Below the pieces are notes generated by a model. That model did not search any database and was not told the DNA's origin. It saw only the letters and a program-made list of their open reading frames with translations. Both the position numbers and the translations under genes were made by a program. A stretch of DNA of 64,000 nt from Cupriavidus numazuensis (lineage in GTDB: Bacteria > Pseudomonadota > Gammaproteobacteria > Burkholderiales > Burkholderiaceae). The DNA is taken from NCBI RefSeq assembly GCF_905397435.1, contig NZ_CAJPVI010000007.1, forward strand, positions 119,385-183,384. Direction: 5' to 3'. Shown one piece after another: positions 56,981-64,000 of this stretch (position 1 is its first letter; each line of letters opens with the position of its first letter).

Positions 56981-57361
56981 GTGAATGCGCCTCTGCTGCC
57001 GTGCCCGGCCGTGCTGGGCCGTCACCTGCTGCTCGACCTGCAGGGCGTTGCACCGGACCTGCTGACCGATGCGGCGTTGGTCGAACGTGTGCTGTACGCG
57101 TCGGCGCACGCCGCCGGGGCAACGCCAGTGGATGCACGCTTCCAGCATTTCGGTCCGGGACTTGGCGTTACGGGCGTGCTGCTGCTCAAGGAATCGCATA
57201 TCAGCATCCATACGTGGCCTGAGTACGGCTTCGCGGCTGTGGATATCTTCATGTGCGGCACGGCCCGCCCGGAACTGGCCGCGCAGCATATCCGCGACGC
57301 ATTTGCGCCGCGCACGATGACGCTGCGCGACGAGGCCCGCGGGATCGCCGGGTGCCGCTGA
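56981..57361 (+). CDS. speD: S-adenosylmethionine decarboxylase proenzyme
   Basis: This pyruvoyl enzyme makes decarboxylated SAM, the aminopropyl donor for spermidine synthase. The 126-residue prokaryotic class product has the self-cleavage motif KESHISIHTWPEYGFAAVD, with cleavage before Ser72, His77 next to it and Cys92 in FMCG. It also has the start GRHLLLDLQGVAPDLL. The start codon is GTG. It is the last gene of the rightward arm and supplies the cofactor for the aminopropyltransferase on the leftward arm. Confidence 0.94.
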   Translation: MNAPLLPCPAVLGRHLLLDLQGVAPDLLTDAALVERVLYASAHAAGATPVDARFQHFGPGLGVTGVLLLKESHISIHTWPEYGFAAVDIFMCGTARPELAAQHIRDAFAPRTMTLRDEARGIAGCR

Positions 57362-57405
57362 CGCCGCCTCGGCAAACGATTCGCTTCTGGACTACACTGC
57401 GTTCA

Positions 57406-57427
57406 ACCCCGTAGTCACTACAGAGAT
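57406..57427. promoter_or_regulatory. MerR/CadR-type operator upstream of the regulator gene
   Basis: ACCCCGTAGTCACTACAGAG contains the perfect odd palindrome GTAGTCACTAC (57411-57421), similar to the CTCTATAGTNACTAGAGGGT sites used by CadR/PbrR regulators. It lies 9-30 bp before the regulator's ATG. No -10/-35 pair with the usual 19-bp spacing is convincing on either strand, so autoregulation is the simplest reading. Confidence 0.55.
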
Positions 57428-57436
57428 TCCAGCACC

Positions 57437-57886
57437 ATGCGAATTGGCGAGCTCTCCCGGCACAGCGGTTGCGACGTCGAAACCATCCGGTACTACGAGC
57501 GCGAAGGCGTGCTCGATGCCCCGCAGCGCGAAGACAACGGCTACCGCCGCTACGGCGAGCCTCATCTGGTCCAGCTCAATTTCGTGCGGCATTGCCGCTC
57601 GCTGGGCATGAGCCTGTCGGACGTGCGCCGGCTGCGTGACTTCGAGCGCAACCCGTCGCAGGACTGTGACGACGTCAACGCGCTGCTGGACCGCCAGATC
57701 GAGCAGATCCATGCGCAGCGCGTGGCGCTGGAAGCGCTGGAAAGCCAGTTGCGCGCGTTGCGCGAGACCTGCCACCACCAGCACCAGGCCGCCAGCGAAT
57801 GCGGCATCCTGCAGAACCTGCAGCAGGCGGCGGCCGGGGCGCCGTGCGAGTGCCACGCGCATCCAAGCGGCGGGCACGCCGGTTGA
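57437..57886 (+). CDS. MerR-family Cd(II)/Pb(II)-responsive regulator (CadR/PbrR-like)
   Basis: A 149-residue regulator. The MerR HTH is MRIGELSRHSGCDVETIRYYEREGVL...NGYRRYG, followed by a dimerisation helix. Metal-binding cysteines are C77 (SQDCDDV), C112 (RETCHH) and C122 (SECGILQ), the spacing of CadR/PbrR proteins. The tail has extra Cys and His (CECHAHPSGGHAG) that could add metal binding. A matching operator precedes it. No efflux ATPase or metal-resistance gene is adjacent in the window. Confidence 0.9.
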   Translation: MRIGELSRHSGCDVETIRYYEREGVLDAPQREDNGYRRYGEPHLVQLNFVRHCRSLGMSLSDVRRLRDFERNPSQDCDDVNALLDRQIEQIHAQRVALEALESQLRALRETCHHQHQAASECGILQNLQQAAAGAPCECHAHPSGGHAG

Positions 57887-58353
57887 CGGCCGCGCACGCC
57901 GCACGGCCTGTGCTACGATCCCAGTTCCCCTCTCTGCACCAGACCGGTGCGGGTGATTCCAGTTCCTAGTGCCTGTTATTCGCGTGACCACCATGCCAGC
58001 TCGCCAATCGCTGTCCGCCGTTCCTGCCCGCACCGCGCGGCAGGCGTGCGTGCGCGCCGGTGCCATGGCCCTGGCCACGCGCATGACGCCTCGACGCCGG
58101 GTCAGCGCTCCGCCTGATCCCGCCCGGTTCCCAGCCTGACCGTCCCCACCGGGGCCCGGGCCGAACCGGGCCCTAGCCCTACGCCAGTGTCCTGACACGC
58201 GTGCGTTCCGCGCGACTTGCAGCCGTGTGACGCACCGATGCAGCTTTCGCTTCACCGTTTCTGATGTTCCCGCATGTCCGGTGCCGGCATTGCCGCCCCG
58301 CCAACGATGCCGGGCCAAACCTGATCACTACGACCCTTGATGGAGGATTAGCC
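57887..58353. other. Intergenic region upstream of rnk
   Basis: About 467 bp with no supported gene; a 49-codon reading at 57992 has no signature. It holds a strong hairpin GGGCCCGG/CCGGGCCC (58155-58176 region) that could act as a terminator or leader structure for rnk. Confidence 0.4.
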
Positions 58354-58773
58354 ATGACGGCCACCAACCCGACCGCACCGACCCTCTACCTGACCGAACT
58401 CGACGTCACGCGCCTGGAGCGCATTGCCAGCCGCCCCGGCGCCGGCCCCATGGCCGACATGCTCGATGCGCTGCTCGCACGCGCGGCAATCGTCGCGCCG
58501 CAAGACATCCCGACCGATGTCGTCACCATGAACTCCCGCCTGGTCTGCGCGCTGCAGGGCGACGCGACGCCGCGCCTGTGGACGCTGGTCTACCCCGATG
58601 AAGCCGATTTCGATGCAGGCCGCCTGTCGGTGCTGTCGCCGGTGGGCCAGGCGCTGCTGGGCGCGCGCGCGGGCGAGACCGTGAGCTATCGCCTGCCCGA
58701 TGGCCGTGAACAGCACGTCACGGTGACGGAGATCACCTTCCAGCCCGAGGCCAGCGGCCAATACACGCTCTGA
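58354..58773 (+). CDS. rnk: Regulator of nucleoside diphosphate kinase (Rnk, GreA/GreB-like C-terminal domain)
   Basis: Rnk binds RNA polymerase in the secondary channel region and affects NDP kinase and stringent-response levels. The 139-residue product has the N-terminal coiled region (LYLTELDVTRLERIASRPG) and the FKBP-like GreA/B C-terminal fold (VTMNSRLVCALQGDATPRLWTLVYPDEAD, LSVLSPVGQALLGARAGETVSYRLPDG). TGGAGG at 58341-58346 precedes the ATG; the open frame from 58264 is not needed. Confidence 0.9.
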   Translation: MTATNPTAPTLYLTELDVTRLERIASRPGAGPMADMLDALLARAAIVAPQDIPTDVVTMNSRLVCALQGDATPRLWTLVYPDEADFDAGRLSVLSPVGQALLGARAGETVSYRLPDGREQHVTVTEITFQPEASGQYTL

Positions 58774-59050
58774 CCCTGTGCAACGGGCACCGCACGGCAT
58801 ACGCGTGCGGGCCCGCAGGCTCATTGCCGGGCCCAGGCAGGGCCGCATGCCGATGGCGCTCCACACGCACCGTTCGTCAGCAAGGTCGTCGTTTCACGAC
58901 TAGCAACTCACCATTCGTCGCAGCGTCATTTCCGATGGCGCGACCTGTGACTAAGCTTCAGTCCGTGCTCGCATCACAACAAAGATTGTGTAGCGGCAAG
59001 AAGTTAGCCGGTCACATAAAGAAAGACGAAATCAGTTGAAGGAGTCCGAA

Positions 59051-59368
59051 ATGATCGCCAAACGCATTCTTGGCGGCGCGTTCGTGGTAGCGGCCCTGGC
59101 CGTGTCGGCCGCGTCGATTGCTGCCCCTGCCGCGACCAGCAAGGCAGGCAAGTTTGATGTCTACGCCGACGCACTGCGCACCGGCAAGTTCGACCCGTAC
59201 GTAGATGGTGCCAAGCAAGGCAAATACGACGTCTACACGGACGGCGCCAAGCAAGGCAAGTACGACGTCTATACGGACGGCGCAGCAGCATTCAGCGGCG
59301 AGATTTCCGCGAACTCGACCGACAACTCGCGCACTGGCGACGGCTCGCTGTACGGCTACCGCGTCTGA
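59051..59368 (+). CDS. Small secreted protein with four 12-residue repeats
   Basis: A 105-residue exported protein. The signal peptide (RILGGAFVVAALAVSAASIAAPA) is followed by four tandem 12-residue units at residues 33-80 of form GK(F/Y)DxYxDGAKQ, then a short tail SGEISANSTDNSRTGDGSLYGYRV. The repeats are charged and aromatic in a regular pattern, suggesting beta or ligand-binding repeats. I do not recognise the family. GGAG at 59041 sets the start; two terminators follow. Confidence 0.75.
   Translation: MIAKRILGGAFVVAALAVSAASIAAPAATSKAGKFDVYADALRTGKFDPYVDGAKQGKYDVYTDGAKQGKYDVYTDGAAAFSGEISANSTDNSRTGDGSLYGYRV
59147..59290 (+). repeat. Four tandem 36-bp coding repeats
   Basis: These encode the 12-residue units GKFDVYADALRT, GKFDPYVDGAKQ, GKYDVYTDGAKQ and GKYDVYTDGAAA. 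The third and fourth units are almost identical at DNA level, so recent duplication or copy-number change is likely. Confidence 0.8.
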
Positions 59369-59401
59369 CGCGCATCCCCCAGGGTTCTTCCGGAACCTGC
59401 A

Positions 59402-59429
59402 GCGGCCACCTCGGTGGCCGCAAGTTTTC
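59402..59429 (+). terminator. Putative terminator after the repeat protein gene
   Basis: GCGGCCACC/GGTGGCCGC forms a near-perfect hairpin followed by AAGTTTTCT, 33 bp after the stop. Confidence 0.65.
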
Positions 59430-59435
59430 TCTCCC

Positions 59436-59488
59436 GCCTGCCCGGCAGACCTCCTCCTCCTTCTCTCTGCGCCGGGCAGGCGATTTTT
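59436..59488 (+). terminator. Second terminator, convergent with the RND gene
   Basis: GCCTGCCCGGC (59436-59446) and GCCGGGCAGGC (59471-59481) form an 11-bp stem with a 24-nt loop followed by GATTTTT, between the repeat-protein gene and the RND stop. Confidence 0.65.
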
Positions 59489-59498
59489 CCCCGATTGA

Positions 59499-62400
59499 TC
59501 AGTTCGTGATGCCAGCATCGGCTGCTTCGCTCGCCGTGCGTGCGTGCTTTGGCGCTGACCATCGCGCAATCGACGCATAGAGCAGCGGTATCGCGAGCGT
59601 ACCGAGCACTGTCGCGCCGAGCATCCCACCCAGCACGCCGGTACCCACGGCTTGTTGCGCACCGGCGCCCGGGCCCGTACTGATGGCCAGAGGCACCACG
59701 CCCAGGATGAATGCGAGCGACGTCATCACCACCGGGCGCAGGCGCTGCCGTGCTGCCATACCGACTGCTTCCACGAGGCCGCGCCCATCGCGCCGGAGTT
59801 GCTCCGCATACTCGACGATCAGGATCGCGTTCTTCGCGGCCAGGCCCATGATCACGACCACGCCGACCTTGAAGTACACGTCGTTGGGCATGCCGCGCAG
59901 CCAGATCGCGGCGGCGGCGCCCATCAGGCCCGTGGGAACGATGGCCAGCACGGCCAGCGGCAGTGTCCAGCTTTCATACAGCGCGACCAGGCACAGGAAG
60001 ATGAACAGCATCGACAGCGCGAACAGCCACGGCGCCTGCGTGCCGGTCTGCTGCTGCTCGAACGCGCGGCCGGTCCAGCGCACGTCGTATTCGGGGCCCA
60101 GTTCGCGCACCAGTTCCGTCAGCCTTGCCATCGCGGTGCCGGTGGCGCTGCCGGGTGCGACCTCGGCATTGATGCGTACCGAGCTGAAGCCGTCGAAGCG
60201 CTCCAGCGTGGTCTCGCCGCGGCCCCATTCAAGGCTCGCGAAGGCGCCAAGCGATACCATCGCGCCGCTCGCATTGCGCACATGCACGCGTGCCAGCTGC
60301 TGCGGATGCATGCGATACGGCGCATCGGCCTGCAGAATCACGCGCCGCACGCGGCCCTCGCGCGCGACTTCGTCGATGTAGCGTGACCCGAGCGTAGCCG
60401 ACAGCGCATGGTGGATCGATTCGGCATCGACGCCGAAGCTTTCGGCCTTGCGATAGTCGATCGACAGATCGAGTGCAGGCACCGGCTCGCCGACACTGGC
60501 ACGCACCTCGCCGAGCACCGGGTCGTCCTTCGCTTTTTCCAGCAGGCGATCACGCGCAGCGAACAAGGCCTCGCGGCCTACCGGCTGGCGCGCGATCAGG
60601 CGCATGTCGAGCCCGCCCACGCTGCCGAGTTCCGGCAACGCCGAGCTGTTGTACGCGAAGAGCTGTGCACTGCCGCGGCCCGGCCATTGTTCTAGCCCCT
60701 TCTGCAGGCGCGCGAGCACGGCCTGCGCATTGTCCTTGCGACCGCGTGCGTTCCAGTCCGTCAGACCGATAAAGAGACTCGCACGCTGCTCGCCGCTGCC
60801 GCCGCTGGACCATCCGAGCACGGCGAAGCTCGAGCGCACAGGGAATTGTTCGGTGTGCATCCAACGCTCAAGGTCGGCTACCAGCCGTCGCGTTTCCGCT
60901 TGCGTGCTGCCTGCGGGCAGTTCGATGTCGACCACGAGTTCGCCGGTGTCTTCCTCGGGCAGGAAGCCGCCCGGCATCTTCCACAGCGCATACCCGCACG
61001 CGACGGTCAGCGCCAGATACACCGCTAGCCAGCGCATGCGACGCCGTTGCAGCGCGTGCACCCAGCCCGCATAGCGCGTTGTGACTGCCGTGAAGCGTGC
61101 ATCGAACCACGCCAGCGGGCCGCGTGCCGGCGCGGCGCTGTGGCGCAGCAGGCTCGCGCACATGGCAGGCGCCAGCGACAGCGCGAAGAACAGCGAGAAC
61201 GCGATCGAAATCGCCAGCGTGATGGCGAAGTGGCGATAGATCACGCCGACCGCGCTGCCGAAGAACGCCATCGGCACGAACACCGCGCACAGCACGAGCG
61301 TGACCGCGAGCAGCGCGCCCGAGACTTCACGCATCGACCGTGCGGCGGCTTCCATGGCGCCAACGCCATCGGTGCGCATGATGCGCTCGACGTTTTCCAC
61401 AACGACGATGGCGTCGTCGACCAGGATACCGATCGCCAGCACCACGCCGAACAGCGTGATCACGTTCAGCGACAGACCGAACGCATACAGGCAAGCCACG
61501 GTCCCCAGCAGCGACACCGGCACCACGATGCACGGAATCAGCGTCGCACGCAGGTTGCCGAGGAACAGGTACAGGATCAGGAACACCAGCACCGTGGCTT
61601 CGGCCAGCGTGAGCAGCACGCGCGAGATCGATGCCTCGACGAAATGCGCACCGTCGTAGGAGATCTCATAGCGCACGCCGTGCGGAAAGCCCTTGCTTGC
61701 GGCATCGAGCGCGGCGCGCACGGCGCGCGAGGTGGCCAGCACATTGGCGCCATCGGCCAGCTTCAGGCCGATCGACGCGGCCTGATGGCCATTGAGCGTC
61801 GAGCCATAGCGATAGTCGCTGGCCGCCAGTTCCACGCGCGCAACATCGCGCAGCAGCACGGCGGAGCCATCCACGGCCGCGCGCACGACGATGCGGCCGA
61901 ACGCCTCCGGATCGCTCATCGGCGCGGGCGGACGCACGATCGCCTGGAACGGCTGCCCCGGCACGGCCGGTGAAGCGCCAAGCTGGCCCGGCGTCACGTT
62001 GCCATTGCGTGCGCGGATCGCAGCCTCCACATCTGCCGTGGTGAGGTTGTACGCATGCAGCTTGTCGGGATCGAACCAGATGCGCAGCGCGTACTCGGCG
62101 CCATACGGCTCGGCCTTGCCGATACCGGGCAGGCGGCGTAGCAACGGCAGTACCGACCCGGCCGCGAAATCGCCGAGCGCGGTTTCGTCGAGATGGCCGC
62201 CATCCGCCACCAGCGACACATACATGAAGGCACTGCTGCTGGCCTGGTCCACATACACGCCGCCGCGCCGCACGGCTTCCGGCAACAGCGGCTCGGCCTG
62301 CGACACGCGGTTGCGTACATTGACCTGCGCGAGTTGCGGATCGGTGCCCTGGCGGAAGCCGAGGGTTACGGTCGCGCTGCCACCTTCGCTGCTCGAATCG

Positions 62401-62633
62401 AGATAGAGCAGGCCCGGGATGCCATGCATCTGCTGCTCGAGCACGGCGGTGACGCGGTCCTCCACGGTACGCGCGGACGCACCGGGGTAATCGGCGTAAA
62501 GGATCACCGTCGGGGGTGCCACCGCCGGATACTGGGCGATGGGGATGCGGTTCAGGGCCACGAGCCCCGCCACCACGGTCAGGATGGCCAGCACCCAGGC
62601 AAAGGCCGGGCGGGTCAGGAAGAATGACGCCAT
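59499..62633 (-). CDS. RND-family efflux pump inner-membrane subunit (HAE1 type)
   Basis: A 1044-residue proton-driven multidrug or solvent exporter. The typical start MASFFLTRPAFAWVLAILTVVAGL, the relay Asp pair ILVDDAIVVVENVERIM in TM4, Lys in GLAAKNAILIVEYAEQL of TM10, and ALSLAPAMCASLL are present, so the pump looks functional. No membrane-fusion protein, outer-membrane channel or TetR-type repressor lies next to it in the window; the flanking gene upstream is a metallopeptidase. It may borrow partner proteins from another pump. Confidence 0.93.
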   Translation of the reverse strand: MASFFLTRPAFAWVLAILTVVAGLVALNRIPIAQYPAVAPPTVILYADYPGASARTVEDRVTAVLEQQMHGIPGLLYLDSSSEGGSATVTLGFRQGTDPQLAQVNVRNRVSQAEPLLPEAVRRGGVYVDQASSSAFMYVSLVADGGHLDETALGDFAAGSVLPLLRRLPGIGKAEPYGAEYALRIWFDPDKLHAYNLTTADVEAAIRARNGNVTPGQLGASPAVPGQPFQAIVRPPAPMSDPEAFGRIVVRAAVDGSAVLLRDVARVELAASDYRYGSTLNGHQAASIGLKLADGANVLATSRAVRAALDAASKGFPHGVRYEISYDGAHFVEASISRVLLTLAEATVLVFLILYLFLGNLRATLIPCIVVPVSLLGTVACLYAFGLSLNVITLFGVVLAIGILVDDAIVVVENVERIMRTDGVGAMEAAARSMREVSGALLAVTLVLCAVFVPMAFFGSAVGVIYRHFAITLAISIAFSLFFALSLAPAMCASLLRHSAAPARGPLAWFDARFTAVTTRYAGWVHALQRRRMRWLAVYLALTVACGYALWKMPGGFLPEEDTGELVVDIELPAGSTQAETRRLVADLERWMHTEQFPVRSSFAVLGWSSGGSGEQRASLFIGLTDWNARGRKDNAQAVLARLQKGLEQWPGRGSAQLFAYNSSALPELGSVGGLDMRLIARQPVGREALFAARDRLLEKAKDDPVLGEVRASVGEPVPALDLSIDYRKAESFGVDAESIHHALSATLGSRYIDEVAREGRVRRVILQADAPYRMHPQQLARVHVRNASGAMVSLGAFASLEWGRGETTLERFDGFSSVRINAEVAPGSATGTAMARLTELVRELGPEYDVRWTGRAFEQQQTGTQAPWLFALSMLFIFLCLVALYESWTLPLAVLAIVPTGLMGAAAAIWLRGMPNDVYFKVGVVVIMGLAAKNAILIVEYAEQLRRDGRGLVEAVGMAARQRLRPVVMTSLAFILGVVPLAISTGPGAGAQQAVGTGVLGGMLGATVLGTLAIPLLYASIARWSAPKHARTASEAADAGITN

Positions 62634-62941
62634 GTCAGGTCAGGCTGGCACGGGCGCGCACGGCGAGAACAAGATCGGCCGCGGCTCCGATGCGGGTTGG
62701 AACGGAACGGCTTCTTGCGGGGAAAGGGATTGCGCTTGTGCAGAGCCGGATGGCCGCTGCAACGCGCTGCACAGAGGCTCGCGGAACGCGCCGCGGAGCT
62801 GGGCCGGGGAGCCATTGCCCACGCGCGAGGAGCGAGGGCGGGATGCCAGGCCACGGCCGTCGGATTGCGGCCTTGGCGGCGATTATAGGCGGGGACTATG
62901 ACACGAACAACGTCCGCATCACATGCAACGGGTTGAGGAGG
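62634..62941. other. Gap between the metallopeptidase and RND genes
   Basis: About 308 bp with no supported gene or terminator. It should hold the RND promoter on the minus strand; no operator was recognised. Confidence 0.4.
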
Positions 62942-63817
62942 TCAGAGCTGGCGCGCCGCGAACGTGTCGCACTTGCGGACGTCACCGGTGGTCAGGCCCT
63001 GGCGCAGCCAGCGCACGCGCTGCTCGCTGGTGCCGTGCGTGAACGCTTCCGGCACCACATAGCCCTGCGCCTGGCGCTGCAGGCGGTCATCGCCGATCGC
63101 GGCAGCGGCCTTCAGGCCTTCCTCGATATCGCCGGGTTCGAGCAACTGCTGGTTCGCGCGTTGCGCGGTCGCGGCCCAGACGCCGGCCAGGCAGTCCGCC
63201 TGCAGTTCCATGCGCACCGAAAGCTGGTTGGCTTGTGCCTCGCCCATGCGGCGGCGCGCGGCATCGACCTTGTCGGAGACACCCAGCAGGTTCTGCACAT
63301 GGTGGCCGATCTCGTGGGCGATCACATACGCTTGCGCGAAATCGCCGCCGGCGCCGAAGCGCTGGCGCAGTTCGTCATAGAAGGCCAGGTCGATATACAC
63401 CTTGTGATCGCCGGGGCAGTAGAACGGGCCCATGGCTGATTGCCCTGTACCGCACGCCGTCGGCGTGGCACCCGAGAACAGCACGAGCTTGGGCGGCTCG
63501 TAGCGGCGGTTGAGCTCGGTCTCGAAGATGTGTTCCCAAGTTCGCTCGGTATTGCCGAGCACCTTCTTCGTGAACACCGTCAGCTTGTCAGTGGCCGGTG
63601 GCCGGTTGACTTGTTGCTGCTGCGGTGCTTGCTGGCCCTGCAGGACGGATGCGCCCTGCATGATTACCGACGGGTCGACGCCGAAGAAATACGACGCGGC
63701 AAGGGCGATGATGACGGTGCCGATGCCGATGGTCTTCGGACCACCGAACCCGCCACCGCCAAAGCCGCCACGGCGGTCTTCAACGTTTTGGCTTTCGGCT
63801 TCGTCATCTAGACGCAT
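62942..63817 (-). CDS. YpfJ-family neutral zinc metallopeptidase
   Basis: A 291-residue membrane-anchored peptidase. After a Gly-rich cytoplasmic start (GGFGGGGFGGPK) there is one membrane helix (TIGIGTVIIALAASYFFG), a Gln-rich linker, and the catalytic region AYVIAHEIGHHVQNLLG with zinc motif HEIGHH and the third ligand in LQADCLAGVWA. The domain matches the YpfJ/KPN_02809 family. A start at 63817 is typical. Function is unknown; upstream lies a dispersed repeat. Confidence 0.9.
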   Translation of the reverse strand: MRLDDEAESQNVEDRRGGFGGGGFGGPKTIGIGTVIIALAASYFFGVDPSVIMQGASVLQGQQAPQQQQVNRPPATDKLTVFTKKVLGNTERTWEHIFETELNRRYEPPKLVLFSGATPTACGTGQSAMGPFYCPGDHKVYIDLAFYDELRQRFGAGGDFAQAYVIAHEIGHHVQNLLGVSDKVDAARRRMGEAQANQLSVRMELQADCLAGVWAATAQRANQQLLEPGDIEEGLKAAAAIGDDRLQRQAQGYVVPEAFTHGTSEQRVRWLRQGLTTGDVRKCDTFAARQL

Positions 63818-63869
63818 GGGGGCTCCGAGGGGATGGGGTTTTGGAGGGTATGGAAGGGAGTATAGCAAT

Positions 63870-63960
63870 GAGGGGTGTTGTGCTTGGCAGGCGCGGCTGT
63901 TTCGCCGGCGTAGCCGGCGAGTCACTTTTGTCCGAGCGACAAAAGTAACCAAAAACGCGT
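63870..63960 (-). repeat. Dispersed palindromic repeat, copy 2
   Basis: The reverse complement matches 36326-36410. It carries hairpins ACTTTTGTC/GACAAAAGT with loop GCTCG and CGCCGG/CCGGCG. An extra palindrome CCAAAAACGCGTTTTGG and CCCCAAAGGGG lie at its outer edge (63949-63980). It is upstream of the YpfJ-type gene. Confidence 0.8.
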
Positions 63961-64000
63961 TTTGGTTGCCCCAAAGGGGCGAATTTTTATCGTAGTGTGC

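Overview
The window looks like one stretch of a high-GC betaproteobacterial main chromosome, most likely Cupriavidus or a close Burkholderiaceae relative. The case rests on gene content and order: parB followed by atpIBEFHAGDC, then hemE and priA, a three-domain PutA of about 1320 residues, and a gcvTHP operon behind a tandem glycine riboswitch. parB next to the atp operon places the window close to oriC in this group. No transposase, integrase, prophage or CRISPR array was seen, so this is mostly core genome with small accessory patches. The genus is inferred from memory of family gene order, not from a search.

Layout. 1-8550: the end of parB, then the complete F1Fo ATP synthase operon closed by a strong terminator. 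8551-24666: a CoA-binding protein, an HSL-type esterase, hemE, priA, putA, an orphan amino-acid-binding protein, a TPR protein, a CPA2-type antiporter and a YbdK-type ligase. 24692-33495 (minus strand): a glycine-zipper protein, a persulfide-dioxygenase-like MBL protein, sdaA, a DUF421 protein, and gcvP-gcvH-gcvT preceded by a glycine riboswitch with a long terminator hairpin, then an OsmB-like lipoprotein. 33751-42722: a Rep helicase, a Spy/CpxP-like protein divergent from a two-component system, a Tat-type binding protein, hemN with an FNR-type box, and a diheme cytochrome c. 43072-47854: tRNA-Arg(CCG), a brnT/brnA toxin-antitoxin locus with a frameshifted toxin, small envelope proteins, a MipA/OmpV porin-like protein, a BBE-type FAD oxidase and arfB. 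47859-57361: a FemAB/GNAT-like protein and htpX, then a divergent polyamine/envelope cluster. 57437-64000: a CadR/PbrR-like regulator, rnk, a small tandem-repeat secreted protein, an RND pump without partners, and a YpfJ-type metallopeptidase.

The most system-like locus is 50427-57361. A membrane-anchored spermidine-synthase-like enzyme and a Tat-lipoprotein FAD oxidase lie on the minus strand. Divergent to them are DUF350, SPFH-SHOCT, a DUF4178 double zinc-ribbon protein, a Gly-rich single-pass peptide and S-adenosylmethionine decarboxylase. Together these suggest polyamine or aminopropyl chemistry at the inner membrane tied to an envelope-stress scaffold. Other notable points are the riboswitch plus an 18-bp terminator upstream of gcvT, a hairpin that buries the arfB start codon, and a dispersed repeat with covarying stems near 36.3 kb and 63.9 kb.
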